Part shown: positions 51,469-59,900 of the stretch, one piece after another
Layout: each line of letters starts with the position of its first letter
How positions within the stretch are numbered: the stretch's first letter is position 1
Origin: Methanoculleus taiwanensis
GTDB taxonomy: Archaea > Halobacteriota > Methanomicrobia > Methanomicrobiales > Methanoculleaceae
Length of the DNA: 64,000 bases
NCBI RefSeq assembly: GCF_004102725.1
Contig: NZ_LHQS01000002.1
Coordinates: forward strand, 62,001 to 126,000
Direction: 5' to 3'
The notes under the pieces: generated by a model
Seen by the model: only the letters and a program-made list of their open reading frames with translations
The model's database searches: none
Told to the model about the DNA's origin: nothing
Program-made: the position numbers and the translations under genes

Positions 51469-51691
51469 GGCAGCAGGTCAGGATGAACCTGAATATATAC
51501 TTTTTCCGGACGCAGGATCTGGCCGTTCTGGAGAACGGATGACCGTCTTTCCGGCCGGAAAACCGGTTCGGTTCCGAACGGTTGTCTGCACCGGCAGGAG
51601 CATGGCTGATTTTTATATGCCGATCCGGATTATCCTGAAAAGTTGTTAATCTATCACCGACAGATGTACTACCCATACCAAGGGACAGATT

Positions 51692-52246
51692 ATGGAGAAA
51701 GTCAAGATACCGGATAGTCCGGCACCTCTCGTCCAGCAGCGGAACCAGAGCGTAATAGAGAGCATCTTCGAGCGAATTCTCTGGAATTCACGGTTTATCG
51801 TTCTGCTCGGCGTGATCTTCGGAGCGCTCAGTGCAATTGTTCTCTTCATTGCCGGTTCTCTGGAAGTTTTCAACATACTCACGGAGTATATCGTAACGGA
51901 TAGCCACCTGACCCACGAGGATATCCTGATCGCAATCATCGGGGCGGTTGACTTCTACCTGATCGGTCTCGTGCTGCTCATCTTCAGTTTCGGCATTTAC
52001 GAGCTCTTCATCTCGGAGATAGATATCGCACGGAAGGATGATTCGTTCGGGAGCATCCTTGAAGTCTCCAGTCTCGACGACCTGAAGAACAAGATCATCA
52101 AGGTGATCATCATGGTGCTGATCGTCAGTTTCTTCCAGCGTATTCTCACCATGCAGTTCACCACGTCGATGGATATGCTGGCCATGGCGATCTCGATCGG
52201 CGTCATCTGTATCGGCGTCTATTTCCTGGGGCGCCACCATGTCTAA
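51692..52246 (+). CDS. YqhA-like (UPF0114) membrane protein
   Basis: 184 residues, four membrane helices in the pattern of UPF0114/YqhA: FIVLLGVIFGALSAIVLFIAG, IGAVDFYLIGLVLLIFSFGIYELF, IKVIIMVLIVSFFQ and MLAMAISIGVICIGVYFLG. The motif SRFIVLLGV at the first helix is family-typical. Function is not known. TTTTTATATG at 51610-51619 is a likely TATA element about 75 bases upstream, and a clear terminator follows the stop, so it forms a single-gene transcript. Confidence 0.9.
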   Translation: MEKVKIPDSPAPLVQQRNQSVIESIFERILWNSRFIVLLGVIFGALSAIVLFIAGSLEVFNILTEYIVTDSHLTHEDILIAIIGAVDFYLIGLVLLIFSFGIYELFISEIDIARKDDSFGSILEVSSLDDLKNKIIKVIIMVLIVSFFQRILTMQFTTSMDMLAMAISIGVICIGVYFLGRHHV

Positions 52247-52266
52247 CCTTTTTTAAAGGTCTTTTT
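52246..52266 (+). terminator. Terminator of YqhA-like gene
   Basis: ACCTTT-TTT-AAAGGT is a perfect six-bp stem with a three-base loop, directly followed by CTTTTTC; the stem begins at the end of the stop codon. Confidence 0.7.
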
Positions 52267-52372
52267 CAACTTCAAAGCCGCCCCTTTGCTCGTGCCTGGC
52301 GGCACCGCGTAGGGCGGGGAGGCAATAACTTTACGATGGATGCAGTCCTGTCGGGAGACGGAGGGATCTTTT

Positions 52373-52792
52373 GTGAATGAGGATTTTCCTGCACCGGAAG
52401 AGGGTATGCTGCTCACGGTGCTGCTCATCGTCGAGGATATCGATCGTTCGCGCACGTTTTACCGGGATGTGCTGGGGGCGACGGTGGTGCGTGAGCGTGA
52501 CCCGTGCGTCATGCGTTTTCTGAACAGCTGGCTCATCATCAATGTGGGAGGAGGGCCGACCGAGGATAAGCCGGAGGTGACGATGGCACCGCCACGAGAC
52601 CCGAACCTTACCGCCAGTGCGTTGAATATCAGGGTGGCTGATATTCACGCAGTCTACGGTGAGTGGCGGAGGCGGGGCGCCGACTTCTTAACGCCGCCTA
52701 TCGACCGTGGTGTCGAGATTCGGTGCTACATCCGCGACCCGGACGGGCACCTGATTGAGGTCGGGCAGACGACGGGGCTCCTTGAGTCATAG
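52373..52792 (+). CDS. Glyoxalase/VOC superfamily protein
   Basis: 139 residues, two beta-alpha-beta-beta-beta halves. LLIVEDIDRSRTFYRDVLGATVV opens the first half, and RCYIRDPDGHLIEV the second with the metal-type glutamate at its end. VOC proteins include glyoxalase, resistance proteins and dioxygenases, so the activity is open. The GTG at 52373 has a GGAGGGATC site; the frame is also open to an ATG at 52340 that would add eleven residues. It stands alone behind the YqhA terminator. Confidence 0.87.
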   Translation: MNEDFPAPEEGMLLTVLLIVEDIDRSRTFYRDVLGATVVRERDPCVMRFLNSWLIINVGGGPTEDKPEVTMAPPRDPNLTASALNIRVADIHAVYGEWRRRGADFLTPPIDRGVEIRCYIRDPDGHLIEVGQTTGLLES

Positions 52793-52904
52793 TCCTGTTT
52801 TCTCCGCCGGGCACTCCTCCGTATGCGCCGGCTCGGGAAGTGCCCAAACACTTATGCGTCATAACCTGCACCAGACGCCCCGCTCCTGCAGGGCGAGGGG
52901 GGAG

Positions 52905-53030
52905 ATGATGAAAGCCATTCTGTTTGTCTTTGCCACTGCCCTGCTGCTGGCATCTCTGGCCGGCCTTTCGTGTGCCCGGCTGATGAACCAGACCCGGAAT
53001 CAGACTATGGGAGGGCAGGGAGGCTCCTGA
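52905..53030 (+). CDS. Small secreted or membrane peptide, 41 residues
   Basis: The frame begins ATG ATG directly after a GGGGGGAG ribosome site. KAILFVFATALLLASLAGLSCA is a signal-like hydrophobic helix, and the rest (RLMNQTRNQTMGGQGGS) is polar with N-glycosylation-like NQT repeats. It is too short to place in a family. The good ribosome site and signal shape support a real gene, but homologues would be needed to be sure. The second ATG (52908) has more normal spacing. Confidence 0.5.
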   Translation: MMKAILFVFATALLLASLAGLSCARLMNQTRNQTMGGQGGS

Positions 53031-53070
53031 CTTCCTCTACCCCTCCCCGTCTGCTCTCGCCGCTGCCGTC

Positions 53071-53529
53071 TTATTCTGCTTCCAGCCGGTAGAGTGAACC
53101 TTCCCGGACGATCTGCCGCTCTGCCGTCGCAAGCGTCCTTCCCGTCTCATTCTCCTCGATGGTAACGGCGACCCGGACCGCTGCAGGTTCTTCGCCCGGC
53201 TGCCCGGGATGGTACGTCCAGTAGACGGTCGCGTCTTCGGTTACCGCATCGGCGCCGAGGGGCGTTACCCGGTAATCCGGGGGTGTCCAGATGACGAATT
53301 CACCGTAGTCGGCCGTCCAGTGATAGGTAGCGGAATCTTCTGCGGAGCCTGTGTAGTACACCGCAAGTTCAATCCCGACGGTATGCGACATCGCGGGGGA
53401 GTATGCGGTCGTGTTTGAGGAGATGGCCACGGTCTCCTCCTGTGGGGCGGTTATGCATCCGCAGATGATTGCGGAAGCCGCGAGGATGAGCAGGATGCCC
53501 GGAGACACGTGATGACGGCAGATGTGCAT
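53071..53529 (-). CDS. Predicted lipoprotein, unknown function
   Basis: 152 residues. The N-terminus HICRHHVSPGILLILAASAIICGC ends in a lipobox-like ICGC. The exterior part is beta-rich with Thr/Tyr, contains VAISSNTTAYSPAMSHTVGIELAVYYTG and several Asn-X-Thr sites, and has no motif I recognise. The ATG at 53529 has GGAGGT nine bases upstream; 53553 is an alternative without a site. It lies downstream of the NTF2-like gene on the same strand, with 80 bases between. Confidence 0.75.
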   Translation of the reverse strand: MHICRHHVSPGILLILAASAIICGCITAPQEETVAISSNTTAYSPAMSHTVGIELAVYYTGSAEDSATYHWTADYGEFVIWTPPDYRVTPLGADAVTEDATVYWTYHPGQPGEEPAAVRVAVTIEENETGRTLATAERQIVREGSLYRLEAE

Positions 53530-53609
53530 GGTATCTCTACCTCCGGTGAGCACTGCGGGTGGATAATCGTAGCGATCTGTTGCTTCTGCCGAGTGATTCT
53601 ATGGCTTTC

Positions 53610-54383
53610 TTAGCCTCTTTCCCCGGGAGGCGATATGTCGTCGTAGATCCTCGCGGCAGCGAGTCGCCCGTTCCCTGAAAGCTCGTACACCGCCATGCCC
53701 GCTTGCGGGGGGAGTGCCTCAGTTCCCCATCGGTCGCAGGTATACTCGACAGCGCACCGGGTGCCGTCGAAGGTCGCCGTGCAGTGGGTGAGCGAGATCC
53801 CTCCGTCTGCGAGGATCTCGCTGTAAAATGCTCTGAGGCCCTCGACTCCCTCGTGCCTGAACCCCGCCCCGCTCGGTTCGCGTGCGTATCCGTCCTCTTC
53901 GAAGAGGGTGAGCACTGCCTCCGTATCGCCCCTTTTGAGTGCGGCCGTATACGCCCTGACTATTGCAGGCTCCACAAGATCCGCGGCAGGAACGATGATC
54001 GGCGGCCGGATGCGGTGCCGTCCCCTGAGTGGCCAGCTGCTGTAGTAGACCCGGATCATCGAGACGGCATCGGCCGTGCGATCTGCAGCGACGGCGATAG
54101 GAATCACGACAGGGGTGCCGCCCCGGTGAAGGGTGAGCAGGAACTCCGCGACGATCCGCTCACCGGTTGCGGTGATCGCGAAGAGCTCCGCTCGTGCTTT
54201 TTCTTCGCTGAGAAGGCGGCGCTGCTCGTCGATGAATCCGGCAAACGCTCTTCTTCCTCTGATCTCGCCATGCAGGGGGGTATTGATCCGTGGCTCTCCT
54301 GCAAAGAGGCTCTCGAACGATCCGGGTCTGCCGTTGACGAGCCGCATGAAGCAGTGCGTGATCGCCGTTGCCACTCTCTCCAT
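53610..54383 (-). CDS. Tandem NTF2/SnoaL-like protein
   Basis: 257 residues made of two probable SnoaL/NTF2-like cone folds: the first around residues 5-120 (HCFMRLVNGRPGSFESLFAGEPRINTPLHGEIRG), the second around 135-250 (IVRAYTAALKRGDTEAVLTLFEEDGYAREPSG). Both begin with the typical helix and 'A-x-x-x-G-D-x-x-x-x-x-x-x-F-x-x-D' pattern. Such folds bind small hydrophobic substrates; the ligand is unknown. No signal peptide is seen. Confidence 0.78.
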   Translation of the reverse strand: MERVATAITHCFMRLVNGRPGSFESLFAGEPRINTPLHGEIRGRRAFAGFIDEQRRLLSEEKARAELFAITATGERIVAEFLLTLHRGGTPVVIPIAVAADRTADAVSMIRVYYSSWPLRGRHRIRPPIIVPAADLVEPAIVRAYTAALKRGDTEAVLTLFEEDGYAREPSGAGFRHEGVEGLRAFYSEILADGGISLTHCTATFDGTRCAVEYTCDRWGTEALPPQAGMAVYELSGNGRLAAARIYDDISPPGERG

Positions 54384-54461
54384 GGATCTCCTGTCCGGGT
54401 TCGCGGAGGTTACAAAGGTATCCCCTGCCGGGTTATGTCCGCTTCCGTGCCCTGGATCTCT

Positions 54462-54839
54462 TCAGTCAGGTTGATTCCTTGAAAAGATCCGCCGTACACC
54501 CTTCGATGCGAGAAATATGACTCCCATCGCCCAGACCGCGAAGAAATCCCCGGCTACAAACCAGAGCGTCCGTTCGGGGTATACCGTATCCCGCACATTC
54601 TTCACCGAGAAGTAGGCGAGCGCCATCCAGACCGCCGCAACAAGCGACTGGCCGACGACCGAGAGCCAGAGCTCAAGGGTGGCGAATATCAGGCACATGA
54701 GGGTGGAGAGAATGGCGGTGAAGAGTGCGGAGAAGAAGTTTAGCACGATACCGCGGGAGACGACGTCGCGGAGCTGCGGAAGGAGCATGACCGAGAAGAG
54801 GATTGTGATCACCGTTATTCCGATATCCTGCCAGCTCAT
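54462..54839 (-). CDS. Small four-helix membrane protein, unknown
   Basis: 125 residues with about four hydrophobic stretches (IGITVITILFSVMLLP, IVLNFFSALFTAILSTLMCLIFATLEL, VGQSLVAAVWMALAYF and TLWFVAGDFFAVWAMGVIFLA). I do not recognise the family. The ATG is at 54839 with no strong ribosome site. TATA-like ATGTATACATA lies near 54868-54880 on the minus strand. It is downstream of the 400-base gap before the transporter gene. Confidence 0.7.
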   Translation of the reverse strand: MSWQDIGITVITILFSVMLLPQLRDVVSRGIVLNFFSALFTAILSTLMCLIFATLELWLSVVGQSLVAAVWMALAYFSVKNVRDTVYPERTLWFVAGDFFAVWAMGVIFLASKGVRRIFSRNQPD

Positions 54840-55239
54840 CTGCCATCACCCGTCGCTGCACGGCCACGTATGTATGTATACATCTACCTGCGGCCTTATC
54901 AGACCAGCATGTTGGTGACGGTGGGATGACCGGGAGATTCCTCTGCGAACCTTTAACTGAAGGATCTGCCGTCCCGGCGAGGTGGGACGCCGCGCGTCTT
55001 CATGCCCGGGAGGATACGGTAGGGTGGTGCAGTGCCGTGGATCTGCAGTCCGGTACGATCCGGTGGCAGGTCGTTTTCTGATGGACTGTGGTGCGCCTCG
55101 CCGTGTGGCTGTGCATTTTTTTGGGAATATCAGTGCACAGTTGGTGCGGCAATTATGAAATTGATAAATAGGGGGCACCACAAATGTGATCCTGTTGGTG
55201 CAGCTGAGTCTCAATCCGCCGTGCCAGAAGAGGAAACAT
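54840..55239. other. Intergenic region with satP promoter and inverted repeat
   Basis: 400 bases without a gene. It contains the TATA element of the transporter gene (GATAAATAG, 55163-55171), and upstream of it a perfect seven-bp inverted repeat CTGTGCA (55109-55115) and TGCACAG (55134-55140) around an AT-rich spacer. Near 54868-54880 lies ATGTATACATA-like DNA for the other direction. Confidence 0.5.
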
Positions 55240-55830
55240 ATGAATCAGATAGACGATACGAGTAGAAACAGCATCTTCCTCGTTGATGACACAGCAAATC
55301 CTGCACCGCTCGGGCTTTGTGCGTTCGGTATGACGACCATGGCACTGAGCCTGCATAACGTCGGCGTCATTGCCCTCGGGAGTCCCATCCTCGCGATGGC
55401 TCTTCTCTATGGAGGCATCGCCCAGATCATCGCCGGTATCCTGGAATGGAAGAAGAACAACACCTTCGGCTTTGTCACGTTCGTGAGTTTCGGGTTCTTC
55501 TGGGTATCCTTCGCCGCGATTGCAATGCTCCCGATCCTCGGCCTTGCGAAGGCGCCGGGACCCGTTGAGCTTGCCGCATTCCTCAGTGTCTGGGGTCTCT
55601 TTGCCGTAGGGCTTTTCATCTGCACCTTCAAGATGCACCGTATCCTGCAGGTTACGTTCCTTGCGGTCGTGCTGCTGGTTGCCCTCCTGATCGCGGCGGA
55701 TCTCACTGGAAATGCCTTCATCCTGACCCTCGGCGGACTAACGGGACTCGTTGCAGGAGGACTTGCGCTCTACATCGGCCTTGGACAGATCATCAATGAG
55801 GTCTACGGCGAGCGGATTGTTCCGGTGTAA
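55240..55830 (+). CDS. GPR1/FUN34/YaaH (SatP-like) acetate transporter
   Basis: 196 residues with six membrane helices. The N-terminal signature NPAPLGLCAFGMTTM and the helix 5/6 pattern fit the acetate/succinate-proton symporter family. In a methanogen it would take up or release acetate, useful as carbon source. The ATG at 55240 follows AGAAGAGGAAACAT; a frame from 55186 would add 18 residues not found in the family. Two upstream signals (TATA and inverted repeat) suggest regulated expression. Confidence 0.93.
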   Translation: MNQIDDTSRNSIFLVDDTANPAPLGLCAFGMTTMALSLHNVGVIALGSPILAMALLYGGIAQIIAGILEWKKNNTFGFVTFVSFGFFWVSFAAIAMLPILGLAKAPGPVELAAFLSVWGLFAVGLFICTFKMHRILQVTFLAVVLLVALLIAADLTGNAFILTLGGLTGLVAGGLALYIGLGQIINEVYGERIVPV

Positions 55831-55887
55831 CCCCGAAGAACACTTTTTTTCGAGAGTATTACAGTTCATTCCCCTCCCGGAACAGTC

Positions 55888-56676
55888 CTATAAGCTCCGC
55901 CGGATCTCACGTTCAAGAATTGCGAAGAAGGCATCCCGTGCCCGCCTCTCATGCCACGGTGCATGACCGCATGCATCGAGCAGGATGAACCGGAAGTCAG
56001 CGAGCACCCGGGAGAGGGGTTCGCGCACGCCTGCTGCCGGGTGGGGATCGTGGTCGCCGTGGATTGCGATTACGGGGCAGCGAATGTTTTTGCCGAGTGC
56101 CAGAAGTTCTCCACTGCTTCGGAGACTCCTTGCCTCCTCCCATACGCTGCGGTTGATAGCGGGCTGGTACTCGAGCACCTCATCGTCGTGCGGCAGGGGA
56201 TCGCAGGCGTCTGCCGCCGCCATCAGTTCCCCGAACCTCGCGAAGGCTTTACCGTTCTGTTCGATTGCGGGATCGCTGAACTTCTCTGCGAGAGCCAGTG
56301 CCTCGCTTCGTTCGCCGTCACTGAGCCGCAAAAGCCGGGTTGCCATGATCGCTCCGGCATACCGTTCTTCGAACGGGGCGCTTCCGACGAGGATGAGTTT
56401 TCCCACCAGTCCCGGGTACCGGGCGGCGGTGATGAACCCGAGGATCGCGCCCCAGGAGTGCCCGATGAGCGTGACGGGCGGCTCGGCATGCTCAATAAGC
56501 ACTTCGGCGAGTTCCTGCACCTGTCCGTCGAGCGTCGCCGCTGTCTGGAGCGGTTCGAGGATGCCCGCATAGGTGGAGAGAGCCCAGGCTACCGGCGCCA
56601 TCTCACCCGGCGCTCCGGGCCCGCCGTGAACGACGGCGACGGTGTAGGGCGGTCTTCCGTAGGTTCGGAGTTTCAT
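55888..56676 (-). CDS. Alpha/beta hydrolase
   Basis: 262 residues. The oxyanion region is HGGPGAPG, the nucleophile elbow is LIGHSWGAI (Ser about 74), the catalytic aspartate is in HGDHDPHP and the histidine in ACGHAPWHE. The HGGPG motif is typical of proline iminopeptidases and related hydrolases, but other esterases share it. Cytosolic. It stands alone, converging on satP. Confidence 0.9.
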   Translation of the reverse strand: MKLRTYGRPPYTVAVVHGGPGAPGEMAPVAWALSTYAGILEPLQTAATLDGQVQELAEVLIEHAEPPVTLIGHSWGAILGFITAARYPGLVGKLILVGSAPFEERYAGAIMATRLLRLSDGERSEALALAEKFSDPAIEQNGKAFARFGELMAAADACDPLPHDDEVLEYQPAINRSVWEEARSLRSSGELLALGKNIRCPVIAIHGDHDPHPAAGVREPLSRVLADFRFILLDACGHAPWHERRARDAFFAILEREIRRSL

Positions 56677-56903
56677 GGACGGTTTCTCCTTGCGGTGACG
56701 GATGATATCGCCCCTGCAGCCATATCACTCTTCTGACCCGTTTCCGGCGGATCGGGACGGTTGTTCTCACCCGGGGAGGCCTTCGGCAGGAAGAACGACA
56801 CGTTCATCACTGCCCGGCATGAAAGGAGATGAGGCACCCCGCGATCCCGCTGCACGAGCGCCGGATGATGGGCGGGTGCAGCAGTCCCAGATGATGGTGC
56901 ATC

Positions 56904-57518
56904 ATGAACGATACCATGGAATACCCGGGAGCACTCGATCTGAAAGAAGCCGTGAAGTCAGGCAACCGCGATGCGATCTACGCCGCCCTCCATGAGGTGC
57001 TCCTCTATAAATCGGTATGTCGTGCGACGCCCGGGCTCCTCGATACAGTCGCGGTAGCACTCGATCAGGATTACAAGGTAGCATACATGGCGCTTCAGAT
57101 CCTGCACGATGCCGCGATCAGGCAGCGGGTTCTGCCGACCGATGGTGAAGCGTTTGCCCGGCAGCTCAAAAGTGTCGTCCTGCGGTTCCGGGACACGCCC
57201 GAGAGCCGCCCGATCGTTCGGCATGCGCTTCATGTGCTGGCGTCAATGGGTGACGACGGCGTCATCGAGCAGCTGGTGTACGATGCACCCCGCTTTGACG
57301 GCGGGATCGTACGGAAGGAGGAGTACTGCTACCCTGTCATGGTGGCTCTCGTCGTGCAGAACGATGAAGACCTCGCCCTGCTACAGGAGGCTCTGGCAAA
57401 TCGGGGAGACCTGCGGGCTGCAGAAGCGATCCGGGAGATCAGGGAATATGCACGAGACCCTGAGGGGTATAGAGAGAACGTGAGAGAAGCGCAGCACCGG
57501 GACGTCGATATCTTCTGA
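56904..57518 (+). CDS. HEAT-repeat-like helical protein, unknown
   Basis: 204 residues, nearly all helical by composition, with repeated patterns such as LDTVAVALDQDYKVAYMALQILHDAAI and RHALHVLASMGDDGVIEQLVYD that resemble HEAT or PBS-lyase-like repeats. There is no catalytic motif or membrane segment, so a scaffold role is likely. The ATG at 56904 lies near two other possible starts; the upstream region is GC-rich with no clear TATA. Confidence 0.75.
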   Translation: MNDTMEYPGALDLKEAVKSGNRDAIYAALHEVLLYKSVCRATPGLLDTVAVALDQDYKVAYMALQILHDAAIRQRVLPTDGEAFARQLKSVVLRFRDTPESRPIVRHALHVLASMGDDGVIEQLVYDAPRFDGGIVRKEEYCYPVMVALVVQNDEDLALLQEALANRGDLRAAEAIREIREYARDPEGYRENVREAQHRDVDIF

Positions 57519-57624
57519 TGTACCGCGGTGTACCGGCAGAAGCGCACCCACCGCTCCCGATGCTCTTCTGCCTGTGGAGGCACAACGACTAAATAGCCCA
57601 ACGGTTACGTTCCGTCGGATTTTC

Positions 57625-58254
57625 ATGACCGATCGATCACCCGCCGCTCTGCGCTGCCGGATGCTTGCAGGGGCACTGCTCTTTGGCGTCGGTGTACTGG
57701 CCCTGATGGGGATCATCACTGCTGAGTCTCTCTATCCCGGGTACAGCACGTCGCTGAATGCGATAAGCGATCTCGGTGCCACGATGCCGCCGGGGAGCAT
57801 CATCGTCGAACCCTCCGCAACTATTTTCAACATAACGATGATGGTCTCCGGTCTCCTGACACTCGCCGCCGCGTACTGCATTCACCGCGCTTTTGGGCAA
57901 CTCGTCGTCACCGTCCCGCTCGTCCTCTTTGGGCTCGGCGTCCTCGGTGTCGGCATCTTCCCCGGGAATTATGGTACGGTGCATGCCCTCTTCGCCCTCC
58001 TTGCCTTTTCAGCCGGCGGGGTTGCCGCCGTTGCCGCCTACCGGGTCGAGACCCCGCCGCTCCGGTACTTCTCGGTGGCGCTCGGGGCGATATCGCTTAC
58101 TGATCTCGCCCTCTACTTCATCCTCGGTGATGCGAGCCCGTTTGCCATCCTCGGCATCGGAGGGCTTGAGCGGTGGATTGCTTATCCCATCCTCGTATGG
58201 GTCACCGGGTTTGGCGGCTACCTGATGGGCCGGTCATCACCGGATACCCGGTGA
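57625..58254 (+). CDS. DUF998 membrane protein
   Basis: 209 residues with six hydrophobic segments. LLFGVGVLALMGIITAE opens the family-like core, and the conserved Asn-rich pattern NAISDLGATMPPGS follows, typical of DUF998 (PF06197) proteins. Function unknown. The ATG at 57625 is preferred; the frame is open to 57574 without family residues. GACTAAATAG near 57588-57597 is a likely TATA element. Confidence 0.85.
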   Translation: MTDRSPAALRCRMLAGALLFGVGVLALMGIITAESLYPGYSTSLNAISDLGATMPPGSIIVEPSATIFNITMMVSGLLTLAAAYCIHRAFGQLVVTVPLVLFGLGVLGVGIFPGNYGTVHALFALLAFSAGGVAAVAAYRVETPPLRYFSVALGAISLTDLALYFILGDASPFAILGIGGLERWIAYPILVWVTGFGGYLMGRSSPDTR

Positions 58255-58370
58255 TGCAGCGGTGCTCCGGGTATCCGGTGCGCCGGGGGGCAGGCAGTAG
58301 GTGGAGGGCAGCCTGCCGGGGACGAGTCCGGGAGCAACCTATAAGGTCACCGTCGGAAGATCAGTCCTCC

Positions 58371-59153
58371 ATGTCACGGGACGAACATGGAGCGCGCTCT
58401 TTCTCACCGGCGACGATGCTCGGTATCGCACTGGCGGTCTACCTTTTCTGGACACTGGCCACCTATCTGCTGGAAGGGAGAGTGAACCTCCTGATCAGTG
58501 GTGACCCCGTCGGTCGCCTGACCTATGCAGTCATTGCGAATCTCCTGATCGGAACGGTACTCGCCCTGTACATCATGAACCTGTTCTGGAAATCGGGCGG
58601 TATCTCCCGGGAGGAGTTCGGGTTCCAGCCGGCAAAACGGACGCTCGTCTCGCTCATCGGAGCATTCGTTCTCGGCCTTCTCATCTTCGTCCTGCAGTCC
58701 CCGAAATCGCTCGATCCGGTGGTTGTGCTCAACGTCTTTGCGCAGGTCTTCACAACCTCCACGGCGGAGATCCTCGTTGTCTATGCGCTCGTCGGGGTGA
58801 CGGGAGTCTGCCTGACGCGATCGCTCGGCAGGATCCCCTCTCTGATTGTGGGAATCGCGCTTGCATCGGTCCTCTTCGGGGCATACCACATCGCACACAG
58901 CCCGCCCTTCAACACGCTCTCCCTGATCCTGCTGCTCACTCTCATTGGGGTTATCACCGGTGTATTCTTCTTCCTCGTCCGGGAGATCTACTCAACAATT
59001 GTGTTTCATAACTTTCTGGCTCTCTTCGGCGTCATGCAGAACGCCGATCCGGCGAACTTTCAGGCGCCGAACGCGCTCCTGCTCGGGATGATGGTGGTCA
59101 CCGTGGCGGTTCTCGTAGTTACGGAGAGATATCTCTTTCGAGGCCGGCCGTGA
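58371..59153 (+). CDS. CPBP-like intramembrane protease family protein
   Basis: 260 residues with about eight membrane segments. The CPBP (Abi/Rce1-like) family has an EExxR motif and two histidine sites; here the first motif is reduced (STAEILVVYALVG, one Glu, no Arg), while YHIAHSPPFNTLSL and TIVFHNFLALFGV keep the histidines. The protein may be a weak or inactive relative. ACCTATAAGG at 58338-58347 is a likely TATA element close to the ATG at 58371. It stands alone between the DUF998 gene and a tRNA. Confidence 0.78.
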   Translation: MSRDEHGARSFSPATMLGIALAVYLFWTLATYLLEGRVNLLISGDPVGRLTYAVIANLLIGTVLALYIMNLFWKSGGISREEFGFQPAKRTLVSLIGAFVLGLLIFVLQSPKSLDPVVVLNVFAQVFTTSTAEILVVYALVGVTGVCLTRSLGRIPSLIVGIALASVLFGAYHIAHSPPFNTLSLILLLTLIGVITGVFFFLVREIYSTIVFHNFLALFGVMQNADPANFQAPNALLLGMMVVTVAVLVVTERYLFRGRP

Positions 59154-59292
59154 ACGGGTGTTGATACGCCTGCATGATGCTGTCGCCCGGTGTATCGGCA
59201 GAGAAGCCCCTTGCGATTGATACTTCATACCGATCGCGCCGTGCAGTTATGGACGAAAGAATCAATTATCCCACTCAAATCTCAAAAAGGAG

Positions 59293-59375
59293 TGCGAGGA
59301 GCCGGATTTGAACCGACGAACCCCTACGGGAGATGATCTTGAGTCACCCGCCTTTGGCCGCTTGGCTATCCTCGC
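59293..59375 (-). tRNA. tRNA-Leu (anticodon CAA)
   Basis: On the minus strand the 83-nt sequence folds as a class II tRNA: acceptor GCGAGGA pairs with TCCTCGC, the D-arm is AGCCAAGCGGCCAAAGGC, the anticodon loop is CTCAAGA with anticodon CAA, a long variable arm follows, and the T-arm carries GGTTCAAATCC. Discriminator A, as for leucine; CCA is not encoded. A TATA-like CCAATAGTATAG is near 59425-59437 upstream. Confidence 0.95.
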
Positions 59376-59536
59376 TCCGGGTAAATGCACAACGAGGGTT
59401 GTGCACTTCCCCATAAGAACGTGCGTCTATACTATTGGAAGCGGAGGGTTATGAGCTTGGCGGAAGATGGCCTTCGGCATCCGGCATACCCGGAACCGGG
59501 AGCATGCCACCCGCATCCCCCTCTTCCCCGCTGCCG

Positions 59537-59812
59537 TCAGTATGCAAGGGAGATCCCGAGAAGATTCAGCACGACGATGAGAACCACCCCGAGCACCCCG
59601 CCGATTGCACTGATCAGGATGGTTATCAGGTTTATCGGGATATCAGGGCGACCGAAGATGCTCATCAGATTGAAGATATTGATGAGGTAAATCAGGATCA
59701 CCCCGATGATTGCGTTGATCACAAGAGCGATGCCGCTCCGCAGAATTCTGAAGAGCAGGGCAACGATGATGATGATCAGGATAAGGGCGAGAAGCCCTGC
59801 AAGGAGACTCAT
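59537..59812 (-). CDS. BofA-like membrane protein
   Basis: 91 residues, mostly three hydrophobic helices (LLAGLLALILIIIIVALLF, IALVINAIIGVILIYLINI and LITILISAIGGVLGVVLIVVLNLLGI) with the family-typical NAIIGV. Archaeal and bacterial BofA/pro-sigmaK-processing-inhibitor-like proteins have no known role outside sporulation, so the function here is unknown. It lies next to the DP2 gene on the same strand with 88 bases between; the two are unlikely to be linked functionally. Confidence 0.88.
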   Translation of the reverse strand: MSLLAGLLALILIIIIVALLFRILRSGIALVINAIIGVILIYLINIFNLMSIFGRPDIPINLITILISAIGGVLGVVLIVVLNLLGISLAY

Positions 59813-59900
59813 AGTCCTCGCAAGTGCCCTGCAAGGTATTGAAGCTTCGGGAGGGGCGGAGGGTGAAGAGGATACCCCTCGTCTTCATCGCCCGATCTGT

